Source: Arcicella sp. (GTDB taxonomy: Bacteria; Bacteroidota; Bacteroidia; Cytophagales; Spirosomataceae). From it: a stretch of DNA of 42,400 nucleotides. Position numbers and translations under genes: made by a program. The stretch is taken from positions 1 to 42,400 of the forward strand of contig JANXRS010000417.1 of the NCBI GenBank assembly GCA_025356745.1, written 5' to 3'. The notes beneath the pieces were generated by a model. That model made no database searches, was not told the origin of the DNA, and saw only the letters and a list, made by a program, of their open reading frames with translations. Shown in pieces: positions 18,501-26,450 of this stretch (positions are counted from its first letter, which is position 1; every line of letters starts with the position of its first letter).

Positions 18501-19000
18501 AAAGTAGTAATTTCTTGCGTTGCTGAAATGGAATTTTGGTCTTTTATTCTTAGCCCTTTAGTATCCGAAACCGTCAAGAAATAGAAAGTTGTATCGGAAT
18601 AAATATTGAATTGGTGTTTGAAGGATTTTGATAGAGAATCATAAGAAATGGTGTGTGGACTTTGACCGTAAAATATGATAAAATCTTGATTATCAAAACG
18701 TCCATCGGCTTCTCCCTCTACGGATATGGCATTTTCGATTAAATCTTTTGCACGAAAAGCATCATTGGCTTGAGGCAACATTCCTCCTCCATTGCCATAA
18801 ATTTTGATATTTTGAGGATTGATTTGGGAGAAATTTATTCCTGATTTTTGAAGAAAACTAGCATCTAATTTATGAATTCCAGAAGAAGTTATCCCAATTT
18901 TTATCCAATCTCCTTTGGCTAAAACTGAATTTTGGGCAACAGTTTCATGAAAGAAAATACTAAATAAAAACAAGAAAATATGTAAGTAAATTTTCTTCAA
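15581..19000 (-). CDS. porU: Type IX secretion system sortase PorU
   Basis: PorU is the gingipain-like (C25) cysteine protease/transpeptidase that removes the C-terminal signal of T9SS cargo and joins the cargo to anionic LPS at the surface. The 1139-residue protein has a signal peptide (LHIFLFLFSIFFHETVAQ) and a large N-terminal beta domain. In the protease domain the catalytic His is at about 653 (MNYNGHGSEEG) and Cys at about 687 (LTATCQFGRFDYP). An Ig-like region and a C-terminal T9SS-type domain follow (FCYPNPSNQTTTFSF, FDSYGHLVKQF, GNYFYRI). The length is normal for PorU. porV follows after 140 bases. The protein works with PorV, PorQ and PorZ; the last two are not in this window. Confidence 0.96.
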   Translation of the reverse strand: MKKIYLHIFLFLFSIFFHETVAQNSVLAKGDWIKIGITSSGIHKLDASFLQKSGINFSQINPQNIKIYGNGGGMLPQANDAFRAKDLIENAISVEGEADGRFDNQDFIIFYGQSPHTISYDSLSKSFKHQFNIYSDTTFYFLTVSDTKGLRIKDQNSISATQEITTFNDYDFHEIDRKNILAQAPFAGSGREWVGEEFSNKDEQSFIFPFTEIQPNTNLKITSSLAASSYKQTKFIIKANGQLVDSTTMYAIGQDTYDSKGYFNLKRNSINSSNFISSKEITVGFLYKRDTLIGGAGYLNYVTVEAVRNLKLYKNQTIFRSLESLKYPTAKFILNESSTSLKIWDISNPQIPQNQLYISQNQKLNFGASTSTLKEFIVFNNTNFFEPISVQKINNQNLHNLEVPDLVIVTSEILRKQANRLADFRRQNDKLTVQVVSTEEVYNEFSSGKQDITAIRDFVKFLYDRNPLKMKYLLLFGDACYDYKKRINVVSDETKNIYIPTYESRESLHPIYSYNSDDYFGFLENNEGEWIENSDGNHTLEIGIGRLPVKNFQEAKDVVDKLIYYSSSRNTLGDWRSKIVFVADNGDGNIHQQDADTFAKQINIKNPSYRIDKIYVDAFPLVVSTGIQRSPEAKKNLIQTLQQGVLIMNYNGHGSEEGLTDEQILRVGDIQGFTNYNTMPLMLTATCQFGRFDYPNKVSGAEDAILNPKGGAIALLTTTRPVYQNTNFVINQAFYQSVFKPIKGKMPRLGDVMIYTKNNSLQGVINRNFSLLGDPSMQLLYPENEIFITKINSKSIIKSDTLKALSKVIIEGEIQKFGTQIKANNFNGIAQITVYDKVKKLQTLGQQGDKFAYQQYQNILFKGPVKVQNGFFFSTFMVPKDINYQYGEGKIFVYAQTTDATSDSFGSFKPIVGGANNEDLTDNLPPKINLFLDDETFIDDGETNDNPLFIAKLSDENGINMATEGLGHEMILTLDDTTKISVNQYFINKLDNYKNGEIRYNLKNLSEGQHQLRLKVWDNYNNSTESSLKFMVKIKQFTTLTNVFCYPNPSNQTTTFSFEHERVGDDLNIIIEIFDSYGHLVKQFNENVYKISNPYNKISWNISEDSMPIVTGNYFYRIFAKSLSSAYQAIGIGKMMSVK

Positions 19001-19062
19001 AATGAGTGGATTTTAAGCTTAAGAACGAAAAATACAGATTAAAATTATAGCTTCTCTTTTCT

Positions 19063-20457
19063 TTATTCACCCAGAAAATCCCTAAACCACTTTCCAGACC
19101 CTTTCAAAGTTCTTTTTTGCGTTTTAAAATCAATGTGAACCAAGCCAAATTTGGGTTTGTAACCTTCCGTCCACTCAAAATTATCGGTTAAAGTCCAAGC
19201 CATATAGCCACTTACTTTTATTCCTGATTCTTTTGCTTTTAAAACGTGTTGAAGATAGCTTTCATAAAAAGCAATTCTTTCTATATCATTGACATTACCT
19301 TCTTCTAAATTATCTTTAAATGCAGCTCCATTTTCAGTAATAATAATTTGTTTAATCTCCTGATACTTTGATAGTTGATTTAAGATTTGAAATATTCCAT
19401 CGGGAGAAATCTCCCAGCCCATATCGGTTAATTCCTTTACATTCCTTTTGTGAGGTTTCACTTCCGAAGCACCCAAATAGGGCATCCACCAAGCATTTTT
19501 TACGACTACTTTAAAATAATTTTGAAGACCTATGAAGTCAAAATCAAAGGCTAATTTTTCCATATCGCCTTCGTGAACGTATTTTCTTACCATCTTTTTT
19601 AAAAATGGCAGTTCTTCAACAGGATACCCCATTCCCAAAGTAGGTTCGAGAAACATCCGATTTAGTAAAGCATCGGTGCGTTTGGCAGCTTGAACATCAG
19701 CAGGTTTTTGAGAAAATGGTTCGACAAAAGAGCAAGAGAAGGTTGTACCAATGATTGCATCAGAAACATTTTTTCGGATAATTCTGCCTCCTTCAGCTTG
19801 GCACATGGTGGCATGGTGAATGGCGGGTAAAAAATTCTTCATTCCGATACGCCCAGGGGCATGGTAACCCGTCATGTAACCTAATCCCACAAATCCTGCT
19901 GGTTCGTTGAGAACCATCCAATTTTTGACTTTACCAGAAAATTCACGGGTTACAACTTCACAATATTCCGAAAACCAGTTAATTACTTCTCGGTTTGTCC
20001 AACCGCCACGGTCTTCTAAAATTTGGGGCAAATCCCAATGATAAAGTGTCACGAAAGGTTCTAGACCATTTTCTAAACAACAGTCAATGAGTTGATGATA
20101 AAATTCTAAACCAGTATGATTAACTCGTCCAATCCCATCAGGCAGAATTCGTGACCACGAAATAGAAAAGCGAAAAGTATTGAAATTAAGGGATTTAGCG
20201 ATGAGAATATCTTCCTCGAAGCGGTGATAAAACTCACAGGCAGCATCAGCGTTCTGATACTCCTTATTAATATTTTTACGGTGAGAGAATTTATCCCAGA
20301 TTGATTCTCCTTTCCCATCCAAATTCCAGGCACCTTCATTTTGGAAAGAAGCCATGGCAACCCCCCAAACGAAATCATTTCCGAAGGCTTTTTTTGAGAA
20401 AGAATTTGTTTTGTATAACTGCTCATCTACTGAGCTAATCGTCTGATTATCTTGCAT
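19063..20457 (-). CDS. Glycoside hydrolase family 1 beta-glucosidase
   Basis: This 464-residue TIM-barrel retaining beta-glycosidase has the GH1 signatures FVWGVAMASFQNEGA at the N-terminus, acid/base Glu185 in VLNEPAGF and nucleophile Glu375 in IITENGAAF, plus W...SWSRILPDG and the end WTLTDNFEW. It has no signal peptide, so it should act on beta-glucosides in the cytoplasm. The ATG at 20457 is preferred to the TTG at 20484, because a -7 promoter box overlaps the TTG. It ends 62 bases upstream of porU. No sugar transporter gene is attached. It may work with the glycosyltransferase gene upstream, but a separate promoter argues for independent control. Confidence 0.95.
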   Translation of the reverse strand: MQDNQTISSVDEQLYKTNSFSKKAFGNDFVWGVAMASFQNEGAWNLDGKGESIWDKFSHRKNINKEYQNADAACEFYHRFEEDILIAKSLNFNTFRFSISWSRILPDGIGRVNHTGLEFYHQLIDCCLENGLEPFVTLYHWDLPQILEDRGGWTNREVINWFSEYCEVVTREFSGKVKNWMVLNEPAGFVGLGYMTGYHAPGRIGMKNFLPAIHHATMCQAEGGRIIRKNVSDAIIGTTFSCSFVEPFSQKPADVQAAKRTDALLNRMFLEPTLGMGYPVEELPFLKKMVRKYVHEGDMEKLAFDFDFIGLQNYFKVVVKNAWWMPYLGASEVKPHKRNVKELTDMGWEISPDGIFQILNQLSKYQEIKQIIITENGAAFKDNLEEGNVNDIERIAFYESYLQHVLKAKESGIKVSGYMAWTLTDNFEWTEGYKPKFGLVHIDFKTQKRTLKGSGKWFRDFLGE

Positions 20458-20481
20458 TTGCACTAAAATTTTATAGGGGTG

Positions 20482-20489
20482 CAAATGTA
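20482..20489 (-). promoter_or_regulatory. -7 box of the GH1 gene
   Basis: TACATTTG on the minus strand fits TAnnTTTG. No clear TTG lies 20 bases upstream. It would start transcription near 20475, leaving an 18-base leader before the ATG at 20457, and it overlaps the alternative TTG start. Confidence 0.55.
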
Positions 20490-20585
20490 TATAAAATTAT
20501 CGTTAAGTTAATATTAAATTTCATGTATTTAAGGAAGATTTCACTCAAAGCGTTGACTTCCTTAATATTATAGAGAATTTAAATT

Positions 20586-21749
20586 TCAGAATCCAAATGC
20601 TTTACGAAAATACTTCGATAACATACTACCTCTACCTCTTTTAAAAGTATAAATCTCAGCTTCTTTATGAGTAACTTCCTCAAAATTTTTCAAAAATAAT
20701 TGATTCGTTTGTCCTTGCCAAGCCTTAAATTTATCGCTAACATTTTGATGCACAGGTAGATAATCAATAAATCTACTGAAATTAAATTCCGTATCGGTAA
20801 TACCTGCACCCGCTCGTTGACCGTCCCAAGCATTGATTTGTTGTTCGATATGATTAGGAACGGGAACCATCATAATCGGTTTTCCCAAGTACATTGCCTC
20901 ACAAACTGACTCGAATCCAGCAGTACAAATTAAGCCCGAACATTCTTGCATCATTCGCAAAAATTTCTCTGAATTAACCTGATGAAAAGTTAAATTTTCT
21001 CTAAATTGCCATTCATCCACAAATTCTTTATTATTCCAAAAGCAATGAATTTGTACATCCCGATGATTAGCGTGCCAGTTGATAATATCTTCACTTAATT
21101 TATGATGTGTGATATAGGCAAGGATAAATGGTTTAGACTCAGTAATTATTTTTTTGACTTCATTCCGTAATAAAGGAGGTGTAACAGAAATTCTATGTTG
21201 TTTATCATCAGGCATTTGTACGAAAGACAAGGCTAATTTTCTGGTTGAATTTAAGGAAGTAAGACGGGTGTTTAAGTTTAACAAAAACCTGTCAATTTGT
21301 TTATTCGGCAGGGAAATAAAAGATTCGTGTAATAATAAATATTGATGTCCAATACAAACTACTGGAATAGTTGGGCGATAAAATTGAGCGTATAATCCGC
21401 AAATCATATCATAAAAATTGACAATGACATCAGGTTGATGTTGTTCCACCTTTTTGGCTAAAAACTGAACACTTTTTCGATATTTTGATAATTTCTTAGC
21501 GTGCGTACTGATGGTATCCCAAATTTTCACAGCCTTGGTTTGTCCATATACCAAACTTGGGGCGGGAAAAGTATTAATTTCAACGGGGATTTTTTCACGA
21601 AAAAAAGCAGGAAGATTTTGCTCATTATCCATGCCTACCATCACAGAAACTACTTGATGCCCAGAGGAAGTTAAAATTTCAAAAAGAGAAATGGCTTGGG
21701 TGAGGTGTCCTCGACCTTCGCCTTGTACAACGAATAAGAATTTGCTCAT
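20586..21749 (-). CDS. MurG/UGT-like GT-B glycosyltransferase
   Basis: Starting at the ATG at 21749 gives about 387 residues and the typical first strand MSKFLFVVQGEGRGHLTQAI, with a nucleotide-loop GEGRGHLTQ as in glycosyltransferase family 28. The frame opens 13 codons earlier, but that part overlaps the upstream gene's end and is not needed. The C-terminal half has the donor-site pattern MMQECSGLICTAGFESVCEA and GKPIMMVPVPNHIEQQINA, where the Glu-Gln ending is usual for UDP-sugar binding. No transmembrane segment is obvious. Acceptor and sugar are unknown. The gene follows the LpxH-like phosphoesterase gene by 28 bases, which points to joint action on an envelope lipid or glycolipid. Confidence 0.85.
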   Translation of the reverse strand: MSKFLFVVQGEGRGHLTQAISLFEILTSSGHQVVSVMVGMDNEQNLPAFFREKIPVEINTFPAPSLVYGQTKAVKIWDTISTHAKKLSKYRKSVQFLAKKVEQHQPDVIVNFYDMICGLYAQFYRPTIPVVCIGHQYLLLHESFISLPNKQIDRFLLNLNTRLTSLNSTRKLALSFVQMPDDKQHRISVTPPLLRNEVKKIITESKPFILAYITHHKLSEDIINWHANHRDVQIHCFWNNKEFVDEWQFRENLTFHQVNSEKFLRMMQECSGLICTAGFESVCEAMYLGKPIMMVPVPNHIEQQINAWDGQRAGAGITDTEFNFSRFIDYLPVHQNVSDKFKAWQGQTNQLFLKNFEEVTHKEAEIYTFKRGRGSMLSKYFRKAFGF

Positions 21750-21777
21750 TTTATGTTTATTTAGTAGTAAATCAATT

Positions 21778-22611
21778 TTACGACACACTCATATAAATTC
21801 CCTTGACAGTATTCAAAGCTTCATTATCAAGTCCTTCCAAATCATCTTCGGATAAATCCAAGTCATTATCTCTCAGAAAATACAATAATTCCCAATTGCC
21901 CTTATGGTCTTCCACTAAAGCCGTTAAAGATTCTACCCAATCACCCGAATTCATGTAAGTTATGTCGCCAATTTGTCGAATATCAGGTTTGTGAATATGT
22001 CCACAAATGATGCCTTCACAACGGTTCGCCTTAGCAAGTTCAGTCAATTTTTCCTCATAATCAGACACATAATTGACGGCTTCTTTCACTCTCTGCTTTA
22101 TACGTTGAGAAAAGGAATAGTAATCTAATCCCCGCCAAGAACGATATTTATTGAATAATTTGTTGATTGTCAGAAGAAAAGTATAACCAACATCACCCAA
22201 ATAAGCAAGCCATTTCATGTGAGAAGTCACTGAATCGAAAATATCACCGTGAATAATGAGGAAGTTTTTCTGGGCTGATTTAAGGATATAATCTCTTTGA
22301 ATAGTAAAGGATTTACCCAAAGAAAAAGGAATAATTTGGTCTAGAAAATCATCGTGATTTCCTCTTAAATACACTACTTTTGTATTTTGCGTTTCAATCA
22401 TTTTTAGAATAATTCTGAAAAAAGCTGTGTGTTTTTTCTTCCAAGAACCCCCTTTTCTTAGTTGCCAACCATCAATAATATCACCGTTTAGAATGAGTAT
22501 TTCGCAGGTTACTGATTTCAAAAACAAAATTGCTTCCTTTGCTTTTGAACCCTCAGAACCCAAGTGAACATCCGAAATAATGACAGTTTTATATTCCTTA
22601 ACGGTTTTCAT
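21778..22611 (-). CDS. LpxH-like calcineurin-type phosphoesterase (UDP-diacylglucosamine diphosphatase family)
   Basis: This 277-residue metallophosphoesterase shows all the metal motifs: SDVHLGSEGSK, LNGDIIDGW, LRGNHDDF, IIHGDIFDS and CGHIHKPD. These bind two metal ions. The spacing matches the UDP-2,3-diacylglucosamine diphosphatase (LpxH-type) family, which cleaves the pyrophosphate of UDP-diacyl-glucosamine in lipid A synthesis. Whether this copy is the real LpxH is not certain. The C-terminal tail is acidic (DNDLDLSEDDLEGLDNEAL), which is unusual. It is followed by a glycosyltransferase gene and preceded by a response regulator 80 bases upstream, all leftward. Confidence 0.88.
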   Translation of the reverse strand: MKTVKEYKTVIISDVHLGSEGSKAKEAILFLKSVTCEILILNGDIIDGWQLRKGGSWKKKHTAFFRIILKMIETQNTKVVYLRGNHDDFLDQIIPFSLGKSFTIQRDYILKSAQKNFLIIHGDIFDSVTSHMKWLAYLGDVGYTFLLTINKLFNKYRSWRGLDYYSFSQRIKQRVKEAVNYVSDYEEKLTELAKANRCEGIICGHIHKPDIRQIGDITYMNSGDWVESLTALVEDHKGNWELLYFLRDNDLDLSEDDLEGLDNEALNTVKGIYMSVS

Positions 22612-22691
22612 AAGTGGTTATTTACCATAATTTATACAACAAATTTCATCATTTACTTTAACCATACCATTTCCGCAATATTAAAGAATTG

Positions 22692-23387
22692 TTATTTAGT
22701 TTTGGAAAAGAGATAACCTACGCCTTTTATGGTGCGGATATAGTCATCTCCAATTTTTTCTCTAATTTTTCGGATGTGGACATCAACGGTTCTTTCCGTG
22801 ACGTGAATTCCCCTACCCCAAACATTAATCAAAATTTCATCACGAGTGTAAACTTTATTGGGATTACTGACGAAGAATAAAAGAAGGTCAAATTCTTTTT
22901 TTGGCATCGTGAAATTGATGTCTTTTATGGCAATTGAGTAGTTCTGACGGTTAATAATTAAATCTTCCATCACCAAATTTTCATTTTCTTGAGTCTTTAA
23001 AATGGTGGAATTTCGCTGAAATATAGCCTTAATTCTACTGATTAAAGCACGAGGTTTCACGGGTTTTGTAATATAATCATCGGCACCAATTTCAAAAGCC
23101 GCAATTTCCGAGAATTCTTCGGTACGAGCAGTTAAATAAATCAGGTAAGTATTTCTTGAATTTTTCTTTTGCTTAATGATTCTTCCCGCTTCAATGCCAT
23201 CCATCACGGGCATCATCACGTCCATTAGAATCATATCGGGCAGAAATTCCTCAGCCACTTCAATGGCTATTTGTCCATTTTCGGCAGTTTTGATTTGAAA
23301 ACCTTCACGAATAAGGTTGTATTCGAGCAATTCTAAAATATCAGGGTCGTCATCTACTAATAAAATTTTTAGGGATACATCAAGCAT
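22692..23387 (-). CDS. OmpR/PhoB-type response regulator
   Basis: This 231-residue two-domain regulator has a receiver (1-120) with the acidic pair Asp13-Asp14, phospho-acceptor Asp56 (MILMDVMMP), the Thr of YLTARTEE and the Lys of YITKPVKP. The winged-helix DNA-binding domain follows (about 130-231; RTVDVHIRKIREKIGDD, TIKGVGYLF). It is normal in length and should control transcription once phosphorylated. No histidine kinase gene is adjacent, so its sensor lies elsewhere, which is common for PhoB-like regulators in Bacteroidota. The phosphoesterase gene 80 bases downstream could be in the same transcript. Its targets cannot be told. Confidence 0.96.
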   Translation of the reverse strand: MLDVSLKILLVDDDPDILELLEYNLIREGFQIKTAENGQIAIEVAEEFLPDMILMDVMMPVMDGIEAGRIIKQKKNSRNTYLIYLTARTEEFSEIAAFEIGADDYITKPVKPRALISRIKAIFQRNSTILKTQENENLVMEDLIINRQNYSIAIKDINFTMPKKEFDLLLFFVSNPNKVYTRDEILINVWGRGIHVTERTVDVHIRKIREKIGDDYIRTIKGVGYLFSKTK

Positions 23388-23730
23388 AGTGTGTTTTAGT
23401 TTTATTTAATTCTACCTCAAACTTACTATCACAATGTTATCCCAATGTTAAGGATAAGTTATGGTTTTTTTAATGAATCATCATTGTTCTATTCAGAAAA
23501 AAACATGGAAGACATGAACCATCTAAAATTACATTGAAAAGCAATTAAATATTTTGATACTTTCTGAATGATAATGATTGTTTAATTTATTGCAAAATAA
23601 TTAATTATAAAGTTATGATTTACAGGATTTTATGAAATTATAATTTTAAATTTAATGTATCCATAATTTTTCCTTAACAGTGTTATCAAATCATGGAATT
23701 AGTTTTGAGCAAATAATTAATCTTGTAAAA
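23388..23730. promoter_or_regulatory. Divergent intergenic region with a -7 box for the response regulator
   Basis: About 340 bases between the leftward regulator and the rightward ATP-grasp gene. On the minus strand TAAGTTTG (23425-23418) fits a -7 box about 30 bases before the regulator start; an ATTG 17 bases upstream is a poor -33. Nothing else in the gap is supportable. Confidence 0.5.
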
Positions 23731-24675
23731 ATGAAACCTCGTAAATTAATTTATCTCTACTCAGATTCCACTTTTACTCCGTGGAAAGAGAATATTTTTG
23801 GAACAACAATTGCTCATTTCTTAACATCAACTCCCGAAAATCATTATCCTTACATTACCCATTTTGTGGGTTTTTCCAACGAATTTGCTGAATTTTTAAA
23901 GCAATTTGATGTGGTTTTTAATGTTTGTTATGGCTTTAAAGAAGCAGGACAGGCTGACATTGCCCACTGGTTGGATAGTCATAATATCAAGCATACGGCA
24001 AGTTCTTATGAAATTCAGATTCTGGCAAAGGATAAATTAAATATGCCTGAACTATGCCAAACAGTTGGCTTAAAAACCCCGCCAATTATTGATTTAGGGG
24101 ATATTTCTACGTCAAATTTTGAACGTTTTATCGTAAAACCTCGTATGGGAAGCTTACATTTGAATATATTGGTTTTTAATAAATCTGATATTCCTTATCA
24201 AGAATTATTAGAAAGAGAAAATTATATTATTCAGCCTTATTTAACGGGGCGGGAATTTACAATTGCTATAATTCCGAACGAAGATGGCACAGACTACGTT
24301 GCCTTGAAACCTTTAGAAATTCGTCCGAATGATAACCGTGAGGTTTATATTGCAGGTCAAAATTATGGTATTACAGAAAAAATTCTGAATCCAGATTTAG
24401 ATGAAAATCTTAAAAATGACATGATGAAAAAAGTATTATCTTTGCATAAGTCCATGAAAATAAAGGGGATGTCTCGCACTGATGTACGTATTCATGCTGG
24501 AGAAATTTTCATTTTGGATATTAATACGATGCCTAATTTAGATGCGAGAAGTTTTTTGCCTCTCATTGCACAAAACGAAGGAATTAACTTGAAAGAATTA
24601 TTTAGGAGGATATTGTTGAGCATAGAAGTTGCCCACAAATTTGTCATTAAAAAAGAAGTATTTTTGGAAGTATAA
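23731..24675 (+). CDS. D-alanine-D-alanine-ligase-like ATP-grasp protein
   Basis: The ATG at 23731 gives 314 residues starting MKPRKLIYLYSD; the open frame reaches back to a GTG at 23680, but that part is not typical. The ATP-grasp fold shows in ERFIVKPRMGSLH (ATP-binding Lys), YIIQPYLTGREFTIAII, and the metal-binding end SRTDVRIHAGEIFILDINTM with Asp-x-Asn. It resembles D-Ala-D-Ala ligase but is a separate stand-alone member, so it probably joins a carboxylate to an amine with ATP. The substrate is unknown: no peptidoglycan, cyanophycin or other biosynthesis gene lies beside it. A large inverted repeat starts six bases after its stop. Confidence 0.85.
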   Translation: MKPRKLIYLYSDSTFTPWKENIFGTTIAHFLTSTPENHYPYITHFVGFSNEFAEFLKQFDVVFNVCYGFKEAGQADIAHWLDSHNIKHTASSYEIQILAKDKLNMPELCQTVGLKTPPIIDLGDISTSNFERFIVKPRMGSLHLNILVFNKSDIPYQELLERENYIIQPYLTGREFTIAIIPNEDGTDYVALKPLEIRPNDNREVYIAGQNYGITEKILNPDLDENLKNDMMKKVLSLHKSMKIKGMSRTDVRIHAGEIFILDINTMPNLDARSFLPLIAQNEGINLKELFRRILLSIEVAHKFVIKKEVFLEV

Positions 24676-24680
24676 GTAGT

Positions 24681-24797
24681 TAAGTGCTTAGATAAATTAA
24701 GTTAGCATAATACTCATGGCATGACTGATTACAATTTGTTCAGTATCAATGATTTATGAGTTAAGTCATGCCATGAGTAAATATGTCCCAGCACTTA
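24681..24797. repeat. Nested inverted repeat, possible REP/MITE-like element or large hairpin
   Basis: Inner arms 24711-24726 and 24764-24779 are perfect 16-base complements (TACTCATGGCATGACT). Outer arms TAAGTGCT (24681-24688) and AGCACTTA (24790-24797) are also perfect. The loop is 37 bases. The element sits between the ATP-grasp stop and the SMR gene. There is no T run, so it is not a normal terminator. It encodes nothing. Confidence 0.75.
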
Positions 24798-24935
24798 GCG
24801 ACAATTAATTAGCTATTAGCTTGAATTTCGAGTGATTATTTAAAAATTAATTTGTATTAAGTTATTTCGTAATTTACTGATCAACAACGAATTACAATAC
24901 TAATTCCTAACAACTAAAACCTGATACCTACTTAG

Positions 24936-25304
24936 ATGGCTTGGATTTATCTCATTATTGCGGCTGCTTTGGAAGCTTGTTGGATGTTTTCATTGAAGTT
25001 TTTGTCTTTCTCAAAGTTCAATACTTTAACATTAGATAATTTTTTTAAGTCTGAAGGATTGATTATTTGGTTGCCTTTGGCTGGCTATATTATTTTTGGA
25101 ATTACGAATACTTATTTCTTTTCTTTGGCAATGAAAAGTATTCCGACGGCAATTGCTTTTACTATTTGGACGGCAGTGTCAATTATGTTCATTAAAATAG
25201 CAGATATTGCTTTTTTTGAAAATAAAATTACTCTCACCGAATTCTTATTTCTGGGATTAATCATTGTAGGAATTATTGGGTTAAAATTGTCTTCAAAAGT
25301 TTGA
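24936..25304 (+). CDS. SMR-type small multidrug/guanidinium-like exporter
   Basis: This 122-residue protein has four hydrophobic segments and the SMR start MAWIYLIIAAALEACW, with the essential Glu13 in helix 1. The third segment carries IPTAIAFTIWTAV and the fourth GLIIVGIIGLKLS, as in SugE/Gdx-type members. SMR proteins are inner-membrane dimers that exchange protons for cations such as quaternary ammonium compounds or guanidinium. It is longer than the usual 105-110 residues because of an extra loop after helix 1 (about residues 24-45). I looked upstream for a guanidine riboswitch and saw none. The substrate is open. A metallophosphoesterase gene follows after 120 bases. Confidence 0.85.
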   Translation: MAWIYLIIAAALEACWMFSLKFLSFSKFNTLTLDNFFKSEGLIIWLPLAGYIIFGITNTYFFSLAMKSIPTAIAFTIWTAVSIMFIKIADIAFFENKITLTEFLFLGLIIVGIIGLKLSSKV

Positions 25305-25424
25305 GACATAGAACTTCTTAACAATTTCCTCACAAATCCTGCCATTCCTTTACAAAGTCTTAATCATCAGACAATCAAGAGATTAAACTAAATCACCAAC
25401 TTTGTGCAACCAAACTATTAAAAT

Positions 25425-26366
25425 ATGCAAAGACGTGATTTACTTCGTTCCGCCAGTCTACTGGCGGGCGGCTTATCCTTACCAAGTTTTACAAAAGCAA
25501 ATCCAAAACTCACCGAAGCGTTGGTCTCCACACCAAAAAGAGTTCTTCGTATTGCCCACATCACGGACGTGCATATTCAGCCACTTATTGGGGCGGCAAA
25601 AGGTTTTGAAAAATGTTTGCATCACATTCAAAATCAGGATATTAAGCCCGATTTCATTATTAATTCTGGCGATTGTGTGATGGATGCCCATCGCCGAAAA
25701 CATGAGAATGTTCAGAAACAGTGGTCGCTTTTTAATCAAGTACTGAAAACAGAAAATTCACTTCCAATTTTTCATTCTGTGGGTAACCATGATATTTGTT
25801 GCGAGGGCGATAGTGTTAGTAATTTTGAGGATGGTAAAAAATGGGCAATGGACGAAATGTCGTTGAGTAATCGCTTTTATAGTTTCGATAAAAAGGATTG
25901 GCACTTTGTAATGTTAGATAGTGTTCAGAAGAAAAAAGATGGGTCTTGGTACACCGCTAATTTAGATGATGAACAGATGGATTGGTTTCGTAAAGATTTA
26001 AGTCAAGTTTCTGACAATAAGCCGACTATGATTATTTCACACATCCCAATTTTGGCAGCCTGCGTATTTTTTGATGGTGATAACATGAAAGAAAAAGAAG
26101 GACGATGGGAAGTGCCAGGCAGTTGGATGCACACCGATGCTAAACAAATTTCAGAGGTTTTTAATGACCATAAAAATGTTAAATTAGCCGTTTCGGGGCA
26201 TATTCACTTGACGGATAGAGTAGATTATAATGGCGTTTCTTATTGTTGCAACGGAGCTGTTTCTGGTCGTTGGTGGTTTGGAAAATATCAACATACCGAA
26301 GCGGGATATGCCATTATTGATTTATTCGACGATGGAAGTTTTACCAATACTTATGTGAGTTATTAA
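25425..26366 (+). CDS. Tat-exported calcineurin-like metallophosphoesterase
   Basis: This 313-residue protein begins with a twin-arginine signal (MQRRDLLRSASLLAGGLSLP), so the folded enzyme should be exported to the periplasm. The phosphoesterase motifs are HITDVHIQP, NSGDCVMD, SVGNHDICC, SHIPIL and SGHIHLTD, which together bind two metals. The family includes phosphodiesterases and phosphatases acting on nucleotides, phospholipids or phosphosugars; the substrate is unknown here. A GC-rich palindrome (25450-25467) lies inside the signal-peptide codons. The gene is rightward and converges on the sugar cluster. Confidence 0.9.
   Translation: MQRRDLLRSASLLAGGLSLPSFTKANPKLTEALVSTPKRVLRIAHITDVHIQPLIGAAKGFEKCLHHIQNQDIKPDFIINSGDCVMDAHRRKHENVQKQWSLFNQVLKTENSLPIFHSVGNHDICCEGDSVSNFEDGKKWAMDEMSLSNRFYSFDKKDWHFVMLDSVQKKKDGSWYTANLDDEQMDWFRKDLSQVSDNKPTMIISHIPILAACVFFDGDNMKEKEGRWEVPGSWMHTDAKQISEVFNDHKNVKLAVSGHIHLTDRVDYNGVSYCCNGAVSGRWWFGKYQHTEAGYAIIDLFDDGSFTNTYVSY
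25450..25467. repeat. GC-rich palindrome within the Tat signal coding region
   Basis: CCGCCAGT-CT-ACTGGCGG: 8-base perfect arms with a 2-base centre, followed by more GC. It is strikingly GC-rich against the AT-rich surroundings. It may be a dispersed palindromic repeat that settled in tolerant signal-peptide codons (SASLLAGG). Confidence 0.6.
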
Positions 26367-26382
26367 TATTTTTTAGTCTTAT

Positions 26383-26424
26383 CTTCCCGAAACAATTCCA
26401 TTGCGGATTAAAACTTTCGGGAAG
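26383..26424. terminator. Hairpin between convergent genes
   Basis: CTTCCCGAAA (26383-26392) pairs with TTTCGGGAAG (26415-26424). It lies between the phosphoesterase end (26366) and the NeuB-like gene end (26451), where a bidirectional terminator is expected. It lacks a T run, so efficiency is uncertain. Confidence 0.6.
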
Positions 26425-26450
26425 GTAATTAACTTAATAAATCAAAAATC

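Noticed and set aside
22689-22880. Rightward frame opposite the response regulator
   Set aside because: It is the antisense shadow of the winged-helix domain.
24798-24935. Guanidine riboswitch before the SMR gene
   Set aside because: No ACGR loop pair or other recognisable guanidine-riboswitch element is visible.
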